Shown here: one piece after another, positions 49,392-58,987 of the stretch | How the letters are laid out: each line of letters begins with the position of its first letter | Position numbering within the stretch: position 1 is the first letter of the stretch | Assembly: GCF_025630775.1 (NCBI RefSeq) | Contig: NZ_JAOSZE010000006.1 | Coordinates: forward strand, 185,585-249,584 | Reading direction: 5' to 3' | Origin: Actinoplanes sp. KI2 | GTDB taxonomy: Bacteria; Actinomycetota; Actinomycetes; Mycobacteriales; Micromonosporaceae | Length of the DNA stretch: 64,000 nt | Program-made: the position numbers and the translations under genes | The notes under the pieces: model-generated | The model's database searches: none | What the model was told of the DNA's origin: nothing | Seen by the model: the letters and a program-made list of their open reading frames with translations, nothing else

Positions 49392-50249
49392 ATGGCGAAC
49401 CCGTTCGTCAAGGGCTGGCGTTACATGATGGCGCTCTTCGGTGCGAAGATCGACGAGTACGCCGACCCGAAGGTGCAGATCCAGCAGGCCATCGAGGACG
49501 CGCAGCGACAGCACCAGGCGCTCGTGCAGCAGGCCGCGGCGGTGATCGGCAACCAGCGCCAGCTGGAGATGAAGCTGTCCCGCCAGATGTCCGAGGTCGA
49601 GAAACTGCAGGGCATGGCCCGTCAGGCCCTGGTGCTCGCCGACAAGGCGCGGGCCGACGGCAACGAGTCCGAGGCGCAGAAGTACGAGTCGACCGCGCAG
49701 ACGCTCGCCACCCAGCTGGTCTCGGGCGAGCAGTCGATGGAAGACCTGAAGACGCTGCACGACCAGGCGCTCGCCGCGGCCGGCCAGGCCCGCAAGGCGG
49801 TGGAGAACAACGCGATGGTGCTCCAGCAGCGCATCGCCGAGCGCTCCCGCCTGCTCAGCCAGCTCGAGCAGGCCAAGATGCAGGAGACGGTGGCCAAGTC
49901 GCTCGAGTCGATGTCGTCGCTCGCCGCGCCCGGCAACACGCCGTCGCTCGACGAGGTCCGCGACAAGATCGAGCAGCGGTACGCGAACGCGATGGGCCGG
50001 GCCGAGCTCGCGTCCAACTCGGTCGAGGGCCGCATGCTCGAGGTGCAGAAATCGAGCCTCGACCTGGCCGGCCAGTCCCGGCTGGAGCAGATCCGGGCGA
50101 GCATGGCCGGCGAGAAGCTCGGCGCCGCGCCCAGCCAGCCCGCGGTCGAGCAGGCGGCTCCGGCGGCCGACCCGGCAAGTGTGGCCCGGCTCGACGAGAT
50201 CCGCGCCAGCCTGAACCAGAAGCGGGGCGACACCACCGCGGCCGGCTGA
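49392..50249 (+). CDS. pspA: PspA/IM30-family membrane-stress protein
   Basis: A 285-residue peripheral membrane protein that polymerises on damaged membranes. [20 protein letters not shown] is the amphipathic N-terminus, followed by long coiled-coil helices (about 25-220) with [20 protein letters not shown]. The C-terminal 60 residues are Ala/Pro-rich then helical. ATG 49392 is preceded by GAGGGG at 49376-49381. It follows clgR and precedes pspM, forming the mycobacterial-type Psp module, which lacks PspBC. Confidence 0.93.
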   Translation: MANPFVKGWRYMMALFGAKIDEYADPKVQIQQAIEDAQRQHQALVQQAAAVIGNQRQLEMKLSRQMSEVEKLQGMARQALVLADKARADGNESEAQKYESTAQTLATQLVSGEQSMEDLKTLHDQALAAAGQARKAVENNAMVLQQRIAERSRLLSQLEQAKMQETVAKSLESMSSLAAPGNTPSLDEVRDKIEQRYANAMGRAELASNSVEGRMLEVQKSSLDLAGQSRLEQIRASMAGEKLGAAPSQPAVEQAAPAADPASVARLDEIRASLNQKRGDTTAAG

Positions 50250-50303
50250 GTCGCCGAGATGTGAAGAAGCTGGGCCGGCCAGGTGTGGGGAGGAGGACCG
50301 GCG

Positions 50304-51080
50304 GTGGACGAGCGGACCAGGTATTTCCGGCGGCTCAAGCGGCTGCGCAACTCGGCGCGGCGGTGGAGTGTGCTGGGCGGCGGCCTGGTCGCGGCCACCG
50401 CGGTCCTCACCCCGTACTCGGGGATCGGCATCGCCGACGCGATCTGGGCCGGCGCGGCCGGCTCGTCGGTCGCGCTCGCCTGGTGGCGGTGGAGCGATCA
50501 TCGTGCGCTCGCCGCCCTGCCGGCCCCGCCCGCACCCGACCCGGCGCTGGCCGGTCAGCGGCTGGCCGCCGCGATCGAGCGGTTCCCGGTCGGCCGCACG
50601 ATGCTGCACGAGGTGCGCCGGCAGAAGAATCGGTACGCCCTGCGTGGCTCGGCGATCACCCAGGCCTGGGATCGGCTCGACCGCGCCTCGTCCGCCCTCA
50701 CCGGGTTGGCCGGTCGGCTCACCGGGCCCGGCGAGGCGGCGCTGCTTGAGGCGGCGGCGTCCGAGCAGTGGCTGCGCGACCTCGGGCAGCGGGTGGCGAG
50801 CGTCGAGCGGGCCATCCCATTGAGCCCGCCCGGCGACCGGCGCGCCGCCCTGGAGGAGTCGCACGCGAGCCTCGCCGAGCAGTTCACCGAGGGTGTCACG
50901 GCGTTCGAGCAGTTGGTGGCCGCGGCCGCCAGTTATGTCGCCGAGGACGGCCACCCGCTCACCGACGGCAAGCACCCGGCCCTGTCCGGCCTGATCGACG
51001 CGACCGACCGGCTGCGCGGCCTGGCCGAGGGGCTGGCCGAGCTCAAGCGCCCGGCTGGCAGCGCGGGCACCAATATGTGA
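50304..51080 (+). CDS. PspM-like phage-shock envelope stress membrane protein
   Basis: 258 residues: a short basic N-terminus, two adjacent membrane helices (WSVLGGGLVAATAVLTPYSG and IWAGAAGSSVALAWWRW, about 28-67), then a helical cytosolic domain. It matches the position and topology of PspM (Rv2743c), which recruits PspA to the membrane in mycobacteria. GTG 50304 has GGGGAGGAGG at 50288-50297. The 3' end overlaps nei2 by 38 bp. Confidence 0.75.
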   Translation: MDERTRYFRRLKRLRNSARRWSVLGGGLVAATAVLTPYSGIGIADAIWAGAAGSSVALAWWRWSDHRALAALPAPPAPDPALAGQRLAAAIERFPVGRTMLHEVRRQKNRYALRGSAITQAWDRLDRASSALTGLAGRLTGPGEAALLEAAASEQWLRDLGQRVASVERAIPLSPPGDRRAALEESHASLAEQFTEGVTAFEQLVAAAASYVAEDGHPLTDGKHPALSGLIDATDRLRGLAEGLAELKRPAGSAGTNM

Positions 51081-51831
51081 CGCGGTCGTCCTGCTCGGCC
51101 CGGCGGATCGCGGCGCCACATCGCCGGCACGGCAGCGCCCGTCGCCCGTAGACGTAGGTGGTCTCACCCCGGCGCAACGAGCCGGTGGTGGTCTGCGTCC
51201 AGCGGCCCTTGTTCGACGCCACCAGCTTCTGCGCGAGCGTCACCAGGCCCGGCAGATCGGGCACCTCGGCCACCGGCGTCCACGGCCACACTCCACGCAG
51301 GAACATCGTCTCGGCCTTGTAGAGGTTGCCCACCCCGGCGAGGTTGCGCTGGTCGAGCAGAGCCTCGGCGATGGTTGCCGCCGGCTTGGCCGCGATCCGC
51401 CGCGCCGCCTCGGCCGGGTCCCAGTCCGGGCCGAGCAGGTCCGGCCCGAGGTGACCGACCAGCGATTCCTCCTCGGCGGTGGGCACCAGCGCGACGTCGT
51501 GCAGGTGGTAGCCGACCGCCACCGACCGCGCGGTGCGCAGCACCACCCGGATCAGGTGTGCCGGCTTGCCCGACCAGCGTTCCCCGGGCGCGTACGTCCG
51601 CCAGGCGCCATCCATCCGCAAGTGTGAGTGCAGCGTGCGTGGCTCCTCGCCGTCCCGGGTCAGCCGCAGCAGCAGGTGTTTGCCCCGGCTGGCCGACTCG
51701 GCGACGGTCCAGCCGGTCAGGTCGGCCGTGGCCAGCCGGGGCACCCGGAAGTCGCTGCCGGTCAGGACCTGGCCGGCCAGGGCGCGTTCGATCACCCTGG
51801 CCGTGTTCCAGACGGTGTCACCCTCGGGCAT
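51043..51831 (-). CDS. Fpg/Nei-family DNA glycosylase (Nei2-like)
   Basis: A 262-residue base-excision repair glycosylase/AP lyase. The mature N-terminus is PEGDTV (catalytic Pro2 and Glu3), the H2TH region is EALLDQRNLAGVGNLYKAET, and the C-terminal zinc finger CRRCGA...YWCPRC is intact with the loop Arg. The NLAGVGN motif is as in actinobacterial Nei2. It starts 5 nt after the SAM-hydrolase stop and so is probably co-transcribed with it. Confidence 0.9.
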   Translation of the reverse strand: MPEGDTVWNTARVIERALAGQVLTGSDFRVPRLATADLTGWTVAESASRGKHLLLRLTRDGEEPRTLHSHLRMDGAWRTYAPGERWSGKPAHLIRVVLRTARSVAVGYHLHDVALVPTAEEESLVGHLGPDLLGPDWDPAEAARRIAAKPAATIAEALLDQRNLAGVGNLYKAETMFLRGVWPWTPVAEVPDLPGLVTLAQKLVASNKGRWTQTTTGSLRRGETTYVYGRRALPCRRCGAAIRRAEQDDRVTYWCPRCQPGA

Positions 51832-51836
51832 GCAGG

Positions 51837-52628
51837 TCAGTTTCGCTCGGAGATCCGGACCGTGTCGCCGGGGCGGACCGACAGCACGACCACGGCCCGG
51901 CCGTTGTTCACGGCGATCGCCACGTAGCCGGCCGAGTCCTCGTACACCAGCAGCTCGCCGCGTTCGACGTCGGCGAACGTGGCGCCGCGCCGGGCCCGCA
52001 CCGAGCCGTTGACGATCAGTTCGTGGCCCAGGCCGGCCAGCACGTCCCCGGTGGCCGCGAGCTGCACGTTGCCGAACCGGTCGACCGTGCCGACCTCGGA
52101 CTCGATCCAGCCGTCGCCGACGGTCACGACCGGGTCGGGCAGCCGGATCAGGTCGGTCGGATCGATCGCCGGACCGGCGTCCACCGGGTCGGCGCCGAGC
52201 GCCAGATGCGCGGCAGCCGGCGAGAACACGTCGCGGCCGTGGAAGGTGCGGGCCACCGTGCTCAGCTGCCAGTCCTTGTTGGCCAGTTCGAAGGCGCGGT
52301 CGACGCCGCCGAGCGCGTCGGCCGCCCAGATCAGCAGGCCGTTGTCGGGGCCCACCAGCAGGCCGCCGGGCGTCTGCAGGACCAGACCGCGGCGGGCCGT
52401 GCCGACACCCGGGTCGACCACCGCGACGTGCACCGAGGACGGCAGGTGCGGCGCGGTCTGCGCGAGCACCGCGGCGCCGCGCGCCACGTCGGCCGGGGGA
52501 ACGTGGTGGGTCACGTCGATGACGCGTACGGCGGGGGCGAGCCGCGCGATCGTCCCGTGGCACGCCGCGACGAAACCGTCGAACGTCCCGTAGTCGGTGG
52601 TGAGGCTGATCCATTCATATCCGGCCAT
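51837..52628 (-). CDS. SAM hydrolase / SAM hydroxide adenosyltransferase (DUF62)
   Basis: 263 residues of the chlorinase/fluorinase-like family that splits S-adenosylmethionine with water into adenosine and methionine. Motifs: LTTDYGTFDGFVAACHG at the N-terminus, VAVVDPGVGTARRG near 70, VGPDNGLL near 93, FHGRDVFSPAAAHLA near 130, and a C-terminal barrel with DRFGNVQLA. The halogenase-specific insertion loop is not evident. TAACGT (minus strand, 52637-52642) ends 8 nt before the ATG. Its biological purpose is not established. Confidence 0.88.
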   Translation of the reverse strand: MAGYEWISLTTDYGTFDGFVAACHGTIARLAPAVRVIDVTHHVPPADVARGAAVLAQTAPHLPSSVHVAVVDPGVGTARRGLVLQTPGGLLVGPDNGLLIWAADALGGVDRAFELANKDWQLSTVARTFHGRDVFSPAAAHLALGADPVDAGPAIDPTDLIRLPDPVVTVGDGWIESEVGTVDRFGNVQLAATGDVLAGLGHELIVNGSVRARRGATFADVERGELLVYEDSAGYVAIAVNNGRAVVVLSVRPGDTVRISERN

Positions 52629-52636
52629 GGTGACCA

Positions 52637-52642
52637 ACGTTA
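52637..52642 (-). promoter_or_regulatory. -10 element (TAACGT, minus strand) for the SAM hydrolase gene
   Basis: The hexamer ends 8 nt before the ATG at 52628. No ribosome binding site is present. Confidence 0.35.
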
Positions 52643-52712
52643 CTGCCCCGACACGCTTCGTGCGGGGTGGCCCCGAGCGGGCGCGCCGGGCGGAATCTGG
52701 CACGTTGGACCC

Positions 52713-53639
52713 ATGCGTCTTGTGATCTTCACCGAGCCCCAGCAGGGGGCCACCCACGGCGACCTGGCACGGGTCGCGCAGACCGCCGAGGCCGCCGGAT
52801 TCGACGGCTTCTTCCGCTCCGACCACTACCTCGCGATGGGCGTGCCGGGCGAACCCGGGCCGACCGATGCCTGGGTGACGCTGGGCGCGCTCGCCGTGCA
52901 GACGTCCCGCATCCGGCTCGGCACACTGGTCACGTCGGCCACGTTCCGGCTGCCCGGGCCGCTGGCGATCGCGGTGGCCCAGGTCGACGAGATGAGCGGC
53001 GGCCGGGTCGAATTCGGCCTGGGCGGCGGCTGGTTCGAGCGGGAGCACGCGGCGTACGGGATCCCGTTCCCGGCGGTCGGCGAGCGCTTCGACCGGCTCG
53101 AGGAGCAGCTGGAGATCGTCACCGGGCTGTGGTCGACGCCGGCCGGGCAGACCTTTGACTTCCACGGTAAGCACTACGACCTGACCGACTCGCCGGCGCT
53201 GCCGAAGCCGGTGCAGTCGCCCCGCCCGCCGGTGATCGTCGGTGGACACGGCAAGAGGCGCACGCCGGAGCTGGCCGCCCGGTTCGCCGACGAGTTCAAC
53301 GTCCCGTTCGTCAAGATCGAGGAGGTGGCGCCCACGTTCGAGCGGGTCCGCAAGGCGTCGGCGGAGATCGGCCGGGCCACGCCGCCGGAGTTCTCCGCGG
53401 CTGCCGTCCTCTGCGTGGGGCGCGACGCCGCCGAGGTCCGTCGCCGGGCCGCCGCGATCGGCCGCGAGGTCGGCGAGATGCGGGAGAACGGCGGCGTCGT
53501 GGGCACACCCGCCGAGGCCGTGGAGATCATCAAGGCGTACGCGGAGGCCGGCGCGACCCGCCTCTTCCTGCAGACCCTCGACCTCGCCGACCTGGATCAC
53601 ATCGAGCTGGTCGCCTCGGCGGTCGCCACCCAGCTGTAG
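52713..53639 (+). CDS. LLM-class F420-dependent oxidoreductase
   Basis: A 308-residue TIM-barrel flavin/F420 enzyme of the luciferase-like monooxygenase superfamily. The barrel strands show FFRSDHYLAMGVPG near residue 33, TSRIRLGTLVTSATFRLPGP near 64 and FGLGGGWFEREHAAYGIPFP near 103, a pattern close to actinobacterial F420-dependent members. Neither a clear ribosome binding site nor a TANNNT hexamer precedes ATG 52713. Substrate is unknown. A very long terminator follows. Confidence 0.87.
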   Translation: MRLVIFTEPQQGATHGDLARVAQTAEAAGFDGFFRSDHYLAMGVPGEPGPTDAWVTLGALAVQTSRIRLGTLVTSATFRLPGPLAIAVAQVDEMSGGRVEFGLGGGWFEREHAAYGIPFPAVGERFDRLEEQLEIVTGLWSTPAGQTFDFHGKHYDLTDSPALPKPVQSPRPPVIVGGHGKRRTPELAARFADEFNVPFVKIEEVAPTFERVRKASAEIGRATPPEFSAAAVLCVGRDAAEVRRRAAAIGREVGEMRENGGVVGTPAEAVEIIKAYAEAGATRLFLQTLDLADLDHIELVASAVATQL

Positions 53640-53648
53640 CACCCGACC

Positions 53649-53685
53649 CGTAAGGCGGAGGCCCGGCCCGGGTCTCCGCCTTACG
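53649..53685. terminator. bidirectional terminator between LLM gene and sigma pseudogene
   Basis: A 12-bp perfect stem (53649-53660 with 53674-53685) continues through a G-T wobble into a 4-bp CCCG/CGGG helix, making one of the longest stems in the window. It lies between two convergent transcription units. Confidence 0.8.
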
Positions 53686-53697
53686 GCCACGCCCCAC

Positions 53698-54180
53698 TCA
53701 CCCGGTCAGCATCTCGTCCCTCAGCAGCGCGGCGAGGGGCCCTCGGTGTGGCGGAGGGTCGCGATGGCGCGGCTTGCCCGGCTCTTGACCGTGCCCGGGG
53801 GAGCAGCCCAGCTGGCCGGCGATCTCCCGTTCGGAGAGCCCGGCCCAGTAGCGCAGCACCAGCACCACGCGCTGCTCGGCGGGCCGGACCACCCGCCAGC
53901 CCGCCGGGATGGGCAGCCGGATCGAGCCGGCAACCACCTCGTCGCCGTCGACGTACAACCGCGGCGGCTGCGCGGTGATGTCCTCGGCGGCCGGCGCGGT
54001 CGGGTCGGTGTGAACCAGCCGCCGGCTCACCACGAGCCCGCCACCCACCAGCGCCGCGGCGACAACGGCACGATTCCGGCGCGCGGCCCGCCGGCGTCGC
54101 ACCACCGCCCCGACCGGATCGGCGGTGCGCGGCTCGATGCCCGCCACCGCCTGGTCCAGCAACTCCCTGATGCGTTCCAC
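53698..54180 (-). pseudogene. chimeric pseudogene: anti-sigma-like N-terminus fused to frameshifted sigma-70 region 4
   Basis: Residues 1-98 (MERIRELLDQAVAGIEPRTA, a basic stretch, a membrane segment AVVAAALVGGGLVV, then GSIRLPIPAGWRVV) resemble the membrane protein normally encoded after a SigE-type ECF sigma factor. Residues 99-127 abruptly become sigma region 4 (RVVLVLRYWAGLSEREIAGQ). A +1 shift in the C/G run 53794-53801 then breaks the helix-turn-helix; the other frame reads GTVKSRASRAIATLRH and stops at 53721. The sigma N-terminal region 2 is missing. It most likely arose by deletion between two sigma/anti-sigma pairs. Confidence 0.7.
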
Positions 54181-54374
54181 GCCCCTCGAAAGTCATTGGC
54201 CGCCCGTACGGTTCCGCCGGCGACGATGCCCGCAAACCACGCCGCCGGCCGGGCACCGGAAACGGCGCAGATCGGTTGAGGCGGTGCCGGCGGGTTGGAG
54301 CGTTGCCGGGTGGTTGGACGGCGCCCGGCGGCCCCGGATGCCGGTTACCGCGGCGACGTGGTCGGCGCGGCTGG

Positions 54375-57300
54375 TCATCCCCGCAGGCGCAACCCCCTCG
54401 GTGTCGCGCGGAAGCCGGCCGCGGTCAGCGCGTCGCGCAGCGGGGACGCGTGCACCGCCTCGCCGTCGGCCCGCTCGACCGACATCGCGCCGAGCGCGCC
54501 GGAGCGTACCGCCTCGCCCAGTCCTCGGCCCGCCGCGACCAGCGCCTCCGGATCGTCCACGAAGGACAGCAGCGTCCGGCCGCCACGCTCCACATAGAGC
54601 ACCAGGTCGCCGCCGACCAGCACGACCAGCGCGCCGGCCTTGCGTCCCGGGCGATGACCGGCCCGGGTCGTCGCCTCCCCGTCGCCGCTGTCGACCGCTC
54701 GCTCCGGCCAGCCCAGCGCCGCGCCGTACGGATTCGCCGGGTCGGTCGCCGCGAGTACCTGGGCCGTACCCGCGCGCCGGGACAGCTCGTCCGGATCGGC
54801 CAGCGCCCGCAGCCGGTCGACCGCGCCCGGCACCGCGAACTGCGCCGCCCCCAAGCCCTCGACGAAATACCCCCGGCGGGCCGCGCCGCGCTCCTCCAGC
54901 GCGCCCAGCACCGGGTAGACCGCCGCGAAGCCGCCGGTCACCCCCTCGGCCATCACCGCGCCGCGGGTCACCACGCCGTGCCGCTCCAGCAGCAGGTCGG
55001 CCAGGGCGGCCGCGCGGCGGGTCGGGTCGAGATCGCGCTCGGGCAGCCGGGACCAGCGGCCCGCCATGTTCGGCGGGCCCCCGCGGGCGGGCATCACCGG
55101 GCGGCCGGGCCGCCGATAGCGGGTGCGGGCCGGCGCCGCCTTCGCCCGGTGCGCGCCGCTGCCGCCGAGCAGCGCGCGGAGCGGGGCGAGGGTGTCGTTG
55201 GTGAGGTGACCGGCCCACACCAGATCCCATACCGCGGCCGCCAGCTCGGTGTCGTCGGTCGCGCCCAGCCGGTCGGAGAGGTTGCGGAAGAACAGCGCCT
55301 GCCCGTCCCCGAGCGACTCCAGGACCCGCTGGTGAAGTGGGGTGAGCGCGAGCTCCTCGTCGGGCGGCGGCAGCAGCAGCGGTGCGCTGTCCGCCCAGGC
55401 CAGCGTGACCCAGCCGTCGTTGCCGCCGATCGAGCCGGAGCCGGCCCAAAGCACGTCGCCGCCTGCGCACAGCTCGTCGAGCTGGGGCGGCGCGTAGTCG
55501 GCGACCCGGGCCGGCAGCACCAGCCGCTCCCACGCCGAGGCCGGCACCGCGATGCCCTGCAACTGCTCGATCGCGGCGGCCAGCGCGTCGACGCCGCGGG
55601 CGTTGCCGCCGACCTGGTGCCAGCGCGGCAGGAAGGCGGCCAGCACCCGTGGCGGCACCGGCTCGATCTCGCGACGCAGCGCGGCCAGCGACCGGCGCCG
55701 CAGCATGCGCAGCACCTCGGCGTCGCACCACTCGGTGCCCGCGCCGCCCGGAGAGAACTCGCCCGAGGCGACCCGACCGGTCGCGCTGAGTCGTTTAAGC
55801 GCCTGCTCCACCACGAAGACGCCGAGCCCGAACCGGGCCGCGCAGGTCGCCGCCGGGAACGGCCCGTGCGTGCGGGCGTACCGCGCGACCAGGTCGCCGA
55901 GCGGGTCGGCGACCGGTGACAGGTACGCCTCGGGCAGCCCGACCGGCAGCGCCACGCCGAGCGCGTCCCGATAGCGGCCCGCGTCGTCGATGCCGATCCA
56001 GCGCTCCTCGCCGGCCACCCGCACCCGGATCGCCCGGCGCGCCGCCTCGAGCTCGAGCGGCCACGCCTCGTCCACGCCGCGTGCCGCGAGCTCGGTCGCG
56101 GACAGGTCGCCGAGCAGGCGCAGCAGCTCGGCCGTGTCCTCGGCGTCGCGCGGCCGGCGGCGAGCGGTCAGCCACTGCAACTGCGCCTCGGTCTCGACCA
56201 CGACCGCCGGGTCGAGCAGTTCGCGCAGGTCCACCCGGCCGAGCAGCTCGCCGAGCAGGGTCGAGTCGAGTGCGAGCGCCGCGGCCCGCCGCTCGGCGAG
56301 GGGCGCGTCCCCCTCGTACAGGAAGGCTCCGACGTAGCCGAACAGCAGCGACCGGGCGAACGGCGACGGCCGTGGCGTCTCCACCTCGACCAGCCGCACC
56401 TTGCGCCCGGACACCTCACGCATCAGCCCGACCAGGCCGGGCACGTCGAAGACGTCCTGCAGGCACTCGCGGGCGGCCTCCAGCGTGACCGGGAAGTCGG
56501 CGAACTCGCGGGCCACGTCGAGCAGCTGGGCGGCCCGCTGCCGCTGCTGCCAGAGCGGCTGGCGGCGGCGCGGGTCGCGGCGGGGCAGCAGCAGCGAACG
56601 GGCCGCGCACTCCCGGAACCGGGACGCGAACAGCGCCGAGGTGCCCACCGACTCCTCCACCAGCTGGGCGATCTCCTCGGGGTCGAACGCCACCAGCTCG
56701 GCGCCCGGGGGCTCCTCGGCGGTGTCCGGCAGGCGCACCACGATGCCGTCGTCGGAGGGCATGACCTGACCGTCCACGCCGTACCGCTCGGACAGCCGGC
56801 GGGCGATCGCGAGCGACCAGGGCGCGTTGACCCGGGCCCCGAGCACGCAGTGCACGGTCATCCGCCAGTCGCCCAACTCGTCACGGAAGCGCTCGACCAC
56901 GACCGTACGGTCGTCGGGCAGGTGCCGGGTCGCCTCCCGCTGCTCGCGGAGGTACGCCACCAGGTTGTTCGCCGCCCACTCGTCCAGGCCCGCGTCGCGC
57001 AGCGCGGCGGTGGCCGGATCGTCGCCGGCCTTGGTGAGCTTGCGCAGCTGCTTGCCGATCGCCCGGCCCAGCTCGATCGGGCGGCCCAGGCTGTCGCCCT
57101 TCCAGAACGGCATCCGGGCCGGGGCGCCGGGAGCGGGCGAGACCAGCACCCGGTCGGGCGTGATGTCCTCGATCCGCCACGAGGTCGAGCCGAGCAGGAA
57201 GACGTCGCCGACCCGCGACTCGTACACCATCTCCTCGTCCAGCTCGCCGACCCGGGCCGCGCGCTCGGCGCCGGCCAGGAAGACGCCGAACATGCCCCGG

Positions 57301-58913
57301 TCGGGGATGGTGCCGCCGCTGGTCACCGCGAGCCGCTGGGCGCCCGGCCGGCCGGTGAGCACGTCGACGCCGCGATCCCACACCAGGCGTGGGCGCAACT
57401 CGGCGAAGGCGGTTGAGGGATAGCGCCCGGAGAGCATGTCGAGGACCGCGTGCAGCGCCGAGTCGGGCAGCTCGGCGAACGGCGCGGCGCGCCGCACCAG
57501 CGCGGCCAGCTCGTCGACCGGCCACGCGTCCAACGCCACCATCGCCACGATCTGCTGGGCCAGGACGTCGAGCGGGTTGCGCGGGTATCGCAGCTCCTCG
57601 ATTTCGCCGGCGCCCATCCGCTCGGCCACCACGGCGCAGGAGACCAGGTCGCCACGGTGTTTGGGGAAGACGACCCCGCGGGACACCGCGCCGACCTGGT
57701 GACCGGCCCGGCCGATGCGCTGCAGGCCGGCCGCGACCGAGGGCGGCGCCTCGATCTGCACGACCAGGTCGACCGAGCCCATGTCGATGCCGAGCTCGAG
57801 GCTCGAGGTGGCGACCACGGCGGGCAGCCGGCCGGACTTCAACGCCTCCTCGATCTGTTTGCGCTCCTCGCGGGAGACGCTGCCGTGGTGCGCGCGGGCC
57901 ACCACCGGCGGGGCGCCGCCGGCCTGCCCGGCCTGGGCCATCACCTCGGCCGGCAACCGAGCCGGAACGGGCAGCACCTCGCCGGCTCGCTCGGCCGCGA
58001 GCTCGTTGATGCGGGCGCAGAGCCGCTCGGCGCCGCGCCGGGAGTTGGTGAAGACGATCGTCGACCGGTGCGCCTGGATCAGGTCGAGCACCCGCTCCTC
58101 GACCGCCGGCCAGATGGACGGGGTGTGCCGGCCCGCGCCGGGATCGTCCGGGTCGACGTCGGGCACCTCGTCGAGCCGGGTCATGTCCTCGACCGGGACC
58201 TCGACCGACACCTCGATGGTCTTGGCGCTCGGCGGCTGGACGACCGTCACGTCATGGCCGCCGCCCAGGAAGCGGGCAATCTCGTCGATCGGGCGGACCG
58301 TCGCGGACAGCCCGATGCGCTGGGCCGGGCGGGGGAGCAGCGCATCGAGCCGCTCCAGGGAGAGCGCCAGGTGGGCGCCGCGCTTGGTGGCGGCGACCGC
58401 GTGCACCTCGTCGACGATCACCGTCTCGACGCCGCGCAGCGACTCCCGCGCGGCGGAGGTGAGCAGCAGGAACAGCGACTCGGGGGTGGTGATCAGGATA
58501 TCCGGCGGGGTGCGGGCGAACAGCCGCCGCTCGTCGGCGGGGGTGTCGCCGGTGCGCATGCCGACCGCGATGTCGGGCGGGGGGATGCCGAGCCGGCCGG
58601 ACGCCTGCCGGATGCCGGTGAGCGGGGCCCGCAGGTTGCGCTCGACGTCGACCGCGAGCGCCTTGAGCGGGCTCACGTAGAGCACGCGGCAGCGGTGTTT
58701 CGGATCGGGCGGCGCCGGCGAGTGGGCCAGGCGGTCGAGGGACCAGAGGAAGGCGGCGAGCGTCTTGCCGGAGCCGGTAGGGGCCACCACCAGCGCGTTA
58801 CGGCCCGCGCCGATCGCCTGCCACGCGCCGGCCTGGGCCGCGGTGGGCGCGGCGAAGGCCGCCGTGAACCACTCCCGGGTGGCCCGGCCGAAACTCTCCA
58901 GCACTTCCTGCAC
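54375..58913 (-). CDS. lhr: Lhr-type ATP-dependent DNA/RNA helicase
   Basis: A 1512-residue large superfamily 2 helicase, the full-length Lhr with C-terminal extension. The helicase core (1-about 850) has VVAPTGSGKTLAAFLW near 43, LYVSPLKALAVD, DEVH near 168, SAT near 202, FTNSRRGAERLCARI near 286 and RIGRAGHQVG near 398. The C-terminal half (Lhr-CTD) is a series of winged-helix and DUF-like domains. The mycobacterial homologue translocates 3'-5' and is induced by DNA damage. The GTG start at 58913 is preceded by GAGAGGATGG on the minus strand. The gene fills 4.5 kb with no break. Confidence 0.93.
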   Translation of the reverse strand: MQEVLESFGRATREWFTAAFAAPTAAQAGAWQAIGAGRNALVVAPTGSGKTLAAFLWSLDRLAHSPAPPDPKHRCRVLYVSPLKALAVDVERNLRAPLTGIRQASGRLGIPPPDIAVGMRTGDTPADERRLFARTPPDILITTPESLFLLLTSAARESLRGVETVIVDEVHAVAATKRGAHLALSLERLDALLPRPAQRIGLSATVRPIDEIARFLGGGHDVTVVQPPSAKTIEVSVEVPVEDMTRLDEVPDVDPDDPGAGRHTPSIWPAVEERVLDLIQAHRSTIVFTNSRRGAERLCARINELAAERAGEVLPVPARLPAEVMAQAGQAGGAPPVVARAHHGSVSREERKQIEEALKSGRLPAVVATSSLELGIDMGSVDLVVQIEAPPSVAAGLQRIGRAGHQVGAVSRGVVFPKHRGDLVSCAVVAERMGAGEIEELRYPRNPLDVLAQQIVAMVALDAWPVDELAALVRRAAPFAELPDSALHAVLDMLSGRYPSTAFAELRPRLVWDRGVDVLTGRPGAQRLAVTSGGTIPDRGMFGVFLAGAERAARVGELDEEMVYESRVGDVFLLGSTSWRIEDITPDRVLVSPAPGAPARMPFWKGDSLGRPIELGRAIGKQLRKLTKAGDDPATAALRDAGLDEWAANNLVAYLREQREATRHLPDDRTVVVERFRDELGDWRMTVHCVLGARVNAPWSLAIARRLSERYGVDGQVMPSDDGIVVRLPDTAEEPPGAELVAFDPEEIAQLVEESVGTSALFASRFRECAARSLLLPRRDPRRRQPLWQQRQRAAQLLDVAREFADFPVTLEAARECLQDVFDVPGLVGLMREVSGRKVRLVEVETPRPSPFARSLLFGYVGAFLYEGDAPLAERRAAALALDSTLLGELLGRVDLRELLDPAVVVETEAQLQWLTARRRPRDAEDTAELLRLLGDLSATELAARGVDEAWPLELEAARRAIRVRVAGEERWIGIDDAGRYRDALGVALPVGLPEAYLSPVADPLGDLVARYARTHGPFPAATCAARFGLGVFVVEQALKRLSATGRVASGEFSPGGAGTEWCDAEVLRMLRRRSLAALRREIEPVPPRVLAAFLPRWHQVGGNARGVDALAAAIEQLQGIAVPASAWERLVLPARVADYAPPQLDELCAGGDVLWAGSGSIGGNDGWVTLAWADSAPLLLPPPDEELALTPLHQRVLESLGDGQALFFRNLSDRLGATDDTELAAAVWDLVWAGHLTNDTLAPLRALLGGSGAHRAKAAPARTRYRRPGRPVMPARGGPPNMAGRWSRLPERDLDPTRRAAALADLLLERHGVVTRGAVMAEGVTGGFAAVYPVLGALEERGAARRGYFVEGLGAAQFAVPGAVDRLRALADPDELSRRAGTAQVLAATDPANPYGAALGWPERAVDSGDGEATTRAGHRPGRKAGALVVLVGGDLVLYVERGGRTLLSFVDDPEALVAAGRGLGEAVRSGALGAMSVERADGEAVHASPLRDALTAAGFRATPRGLRLRG

Positions 58914-58941
58914 GCGACCATCCTCTCTCGGGGGTACGACA

Positions 58942-58987
58942 AAAAGCCGCGGAGAGATGAGGGTCTATCGGTCAGACAGCGGCTTTT
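58942..58987 (+). other. long inverted repeat in the lhr/DUF4397 divergent spacer
   Basis: Perfect 9-bp arms (58942-58950 with 58979-58987) surround a 28-nt interior. On either strand the 3' arm ends in TTTT, so it would act as an intrinsic terminator in both directions although it sits between divergent genes. CATATACA around 59028-59034 is the likely -10 region of the DUF4397 gene. Confidence 0.55.
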
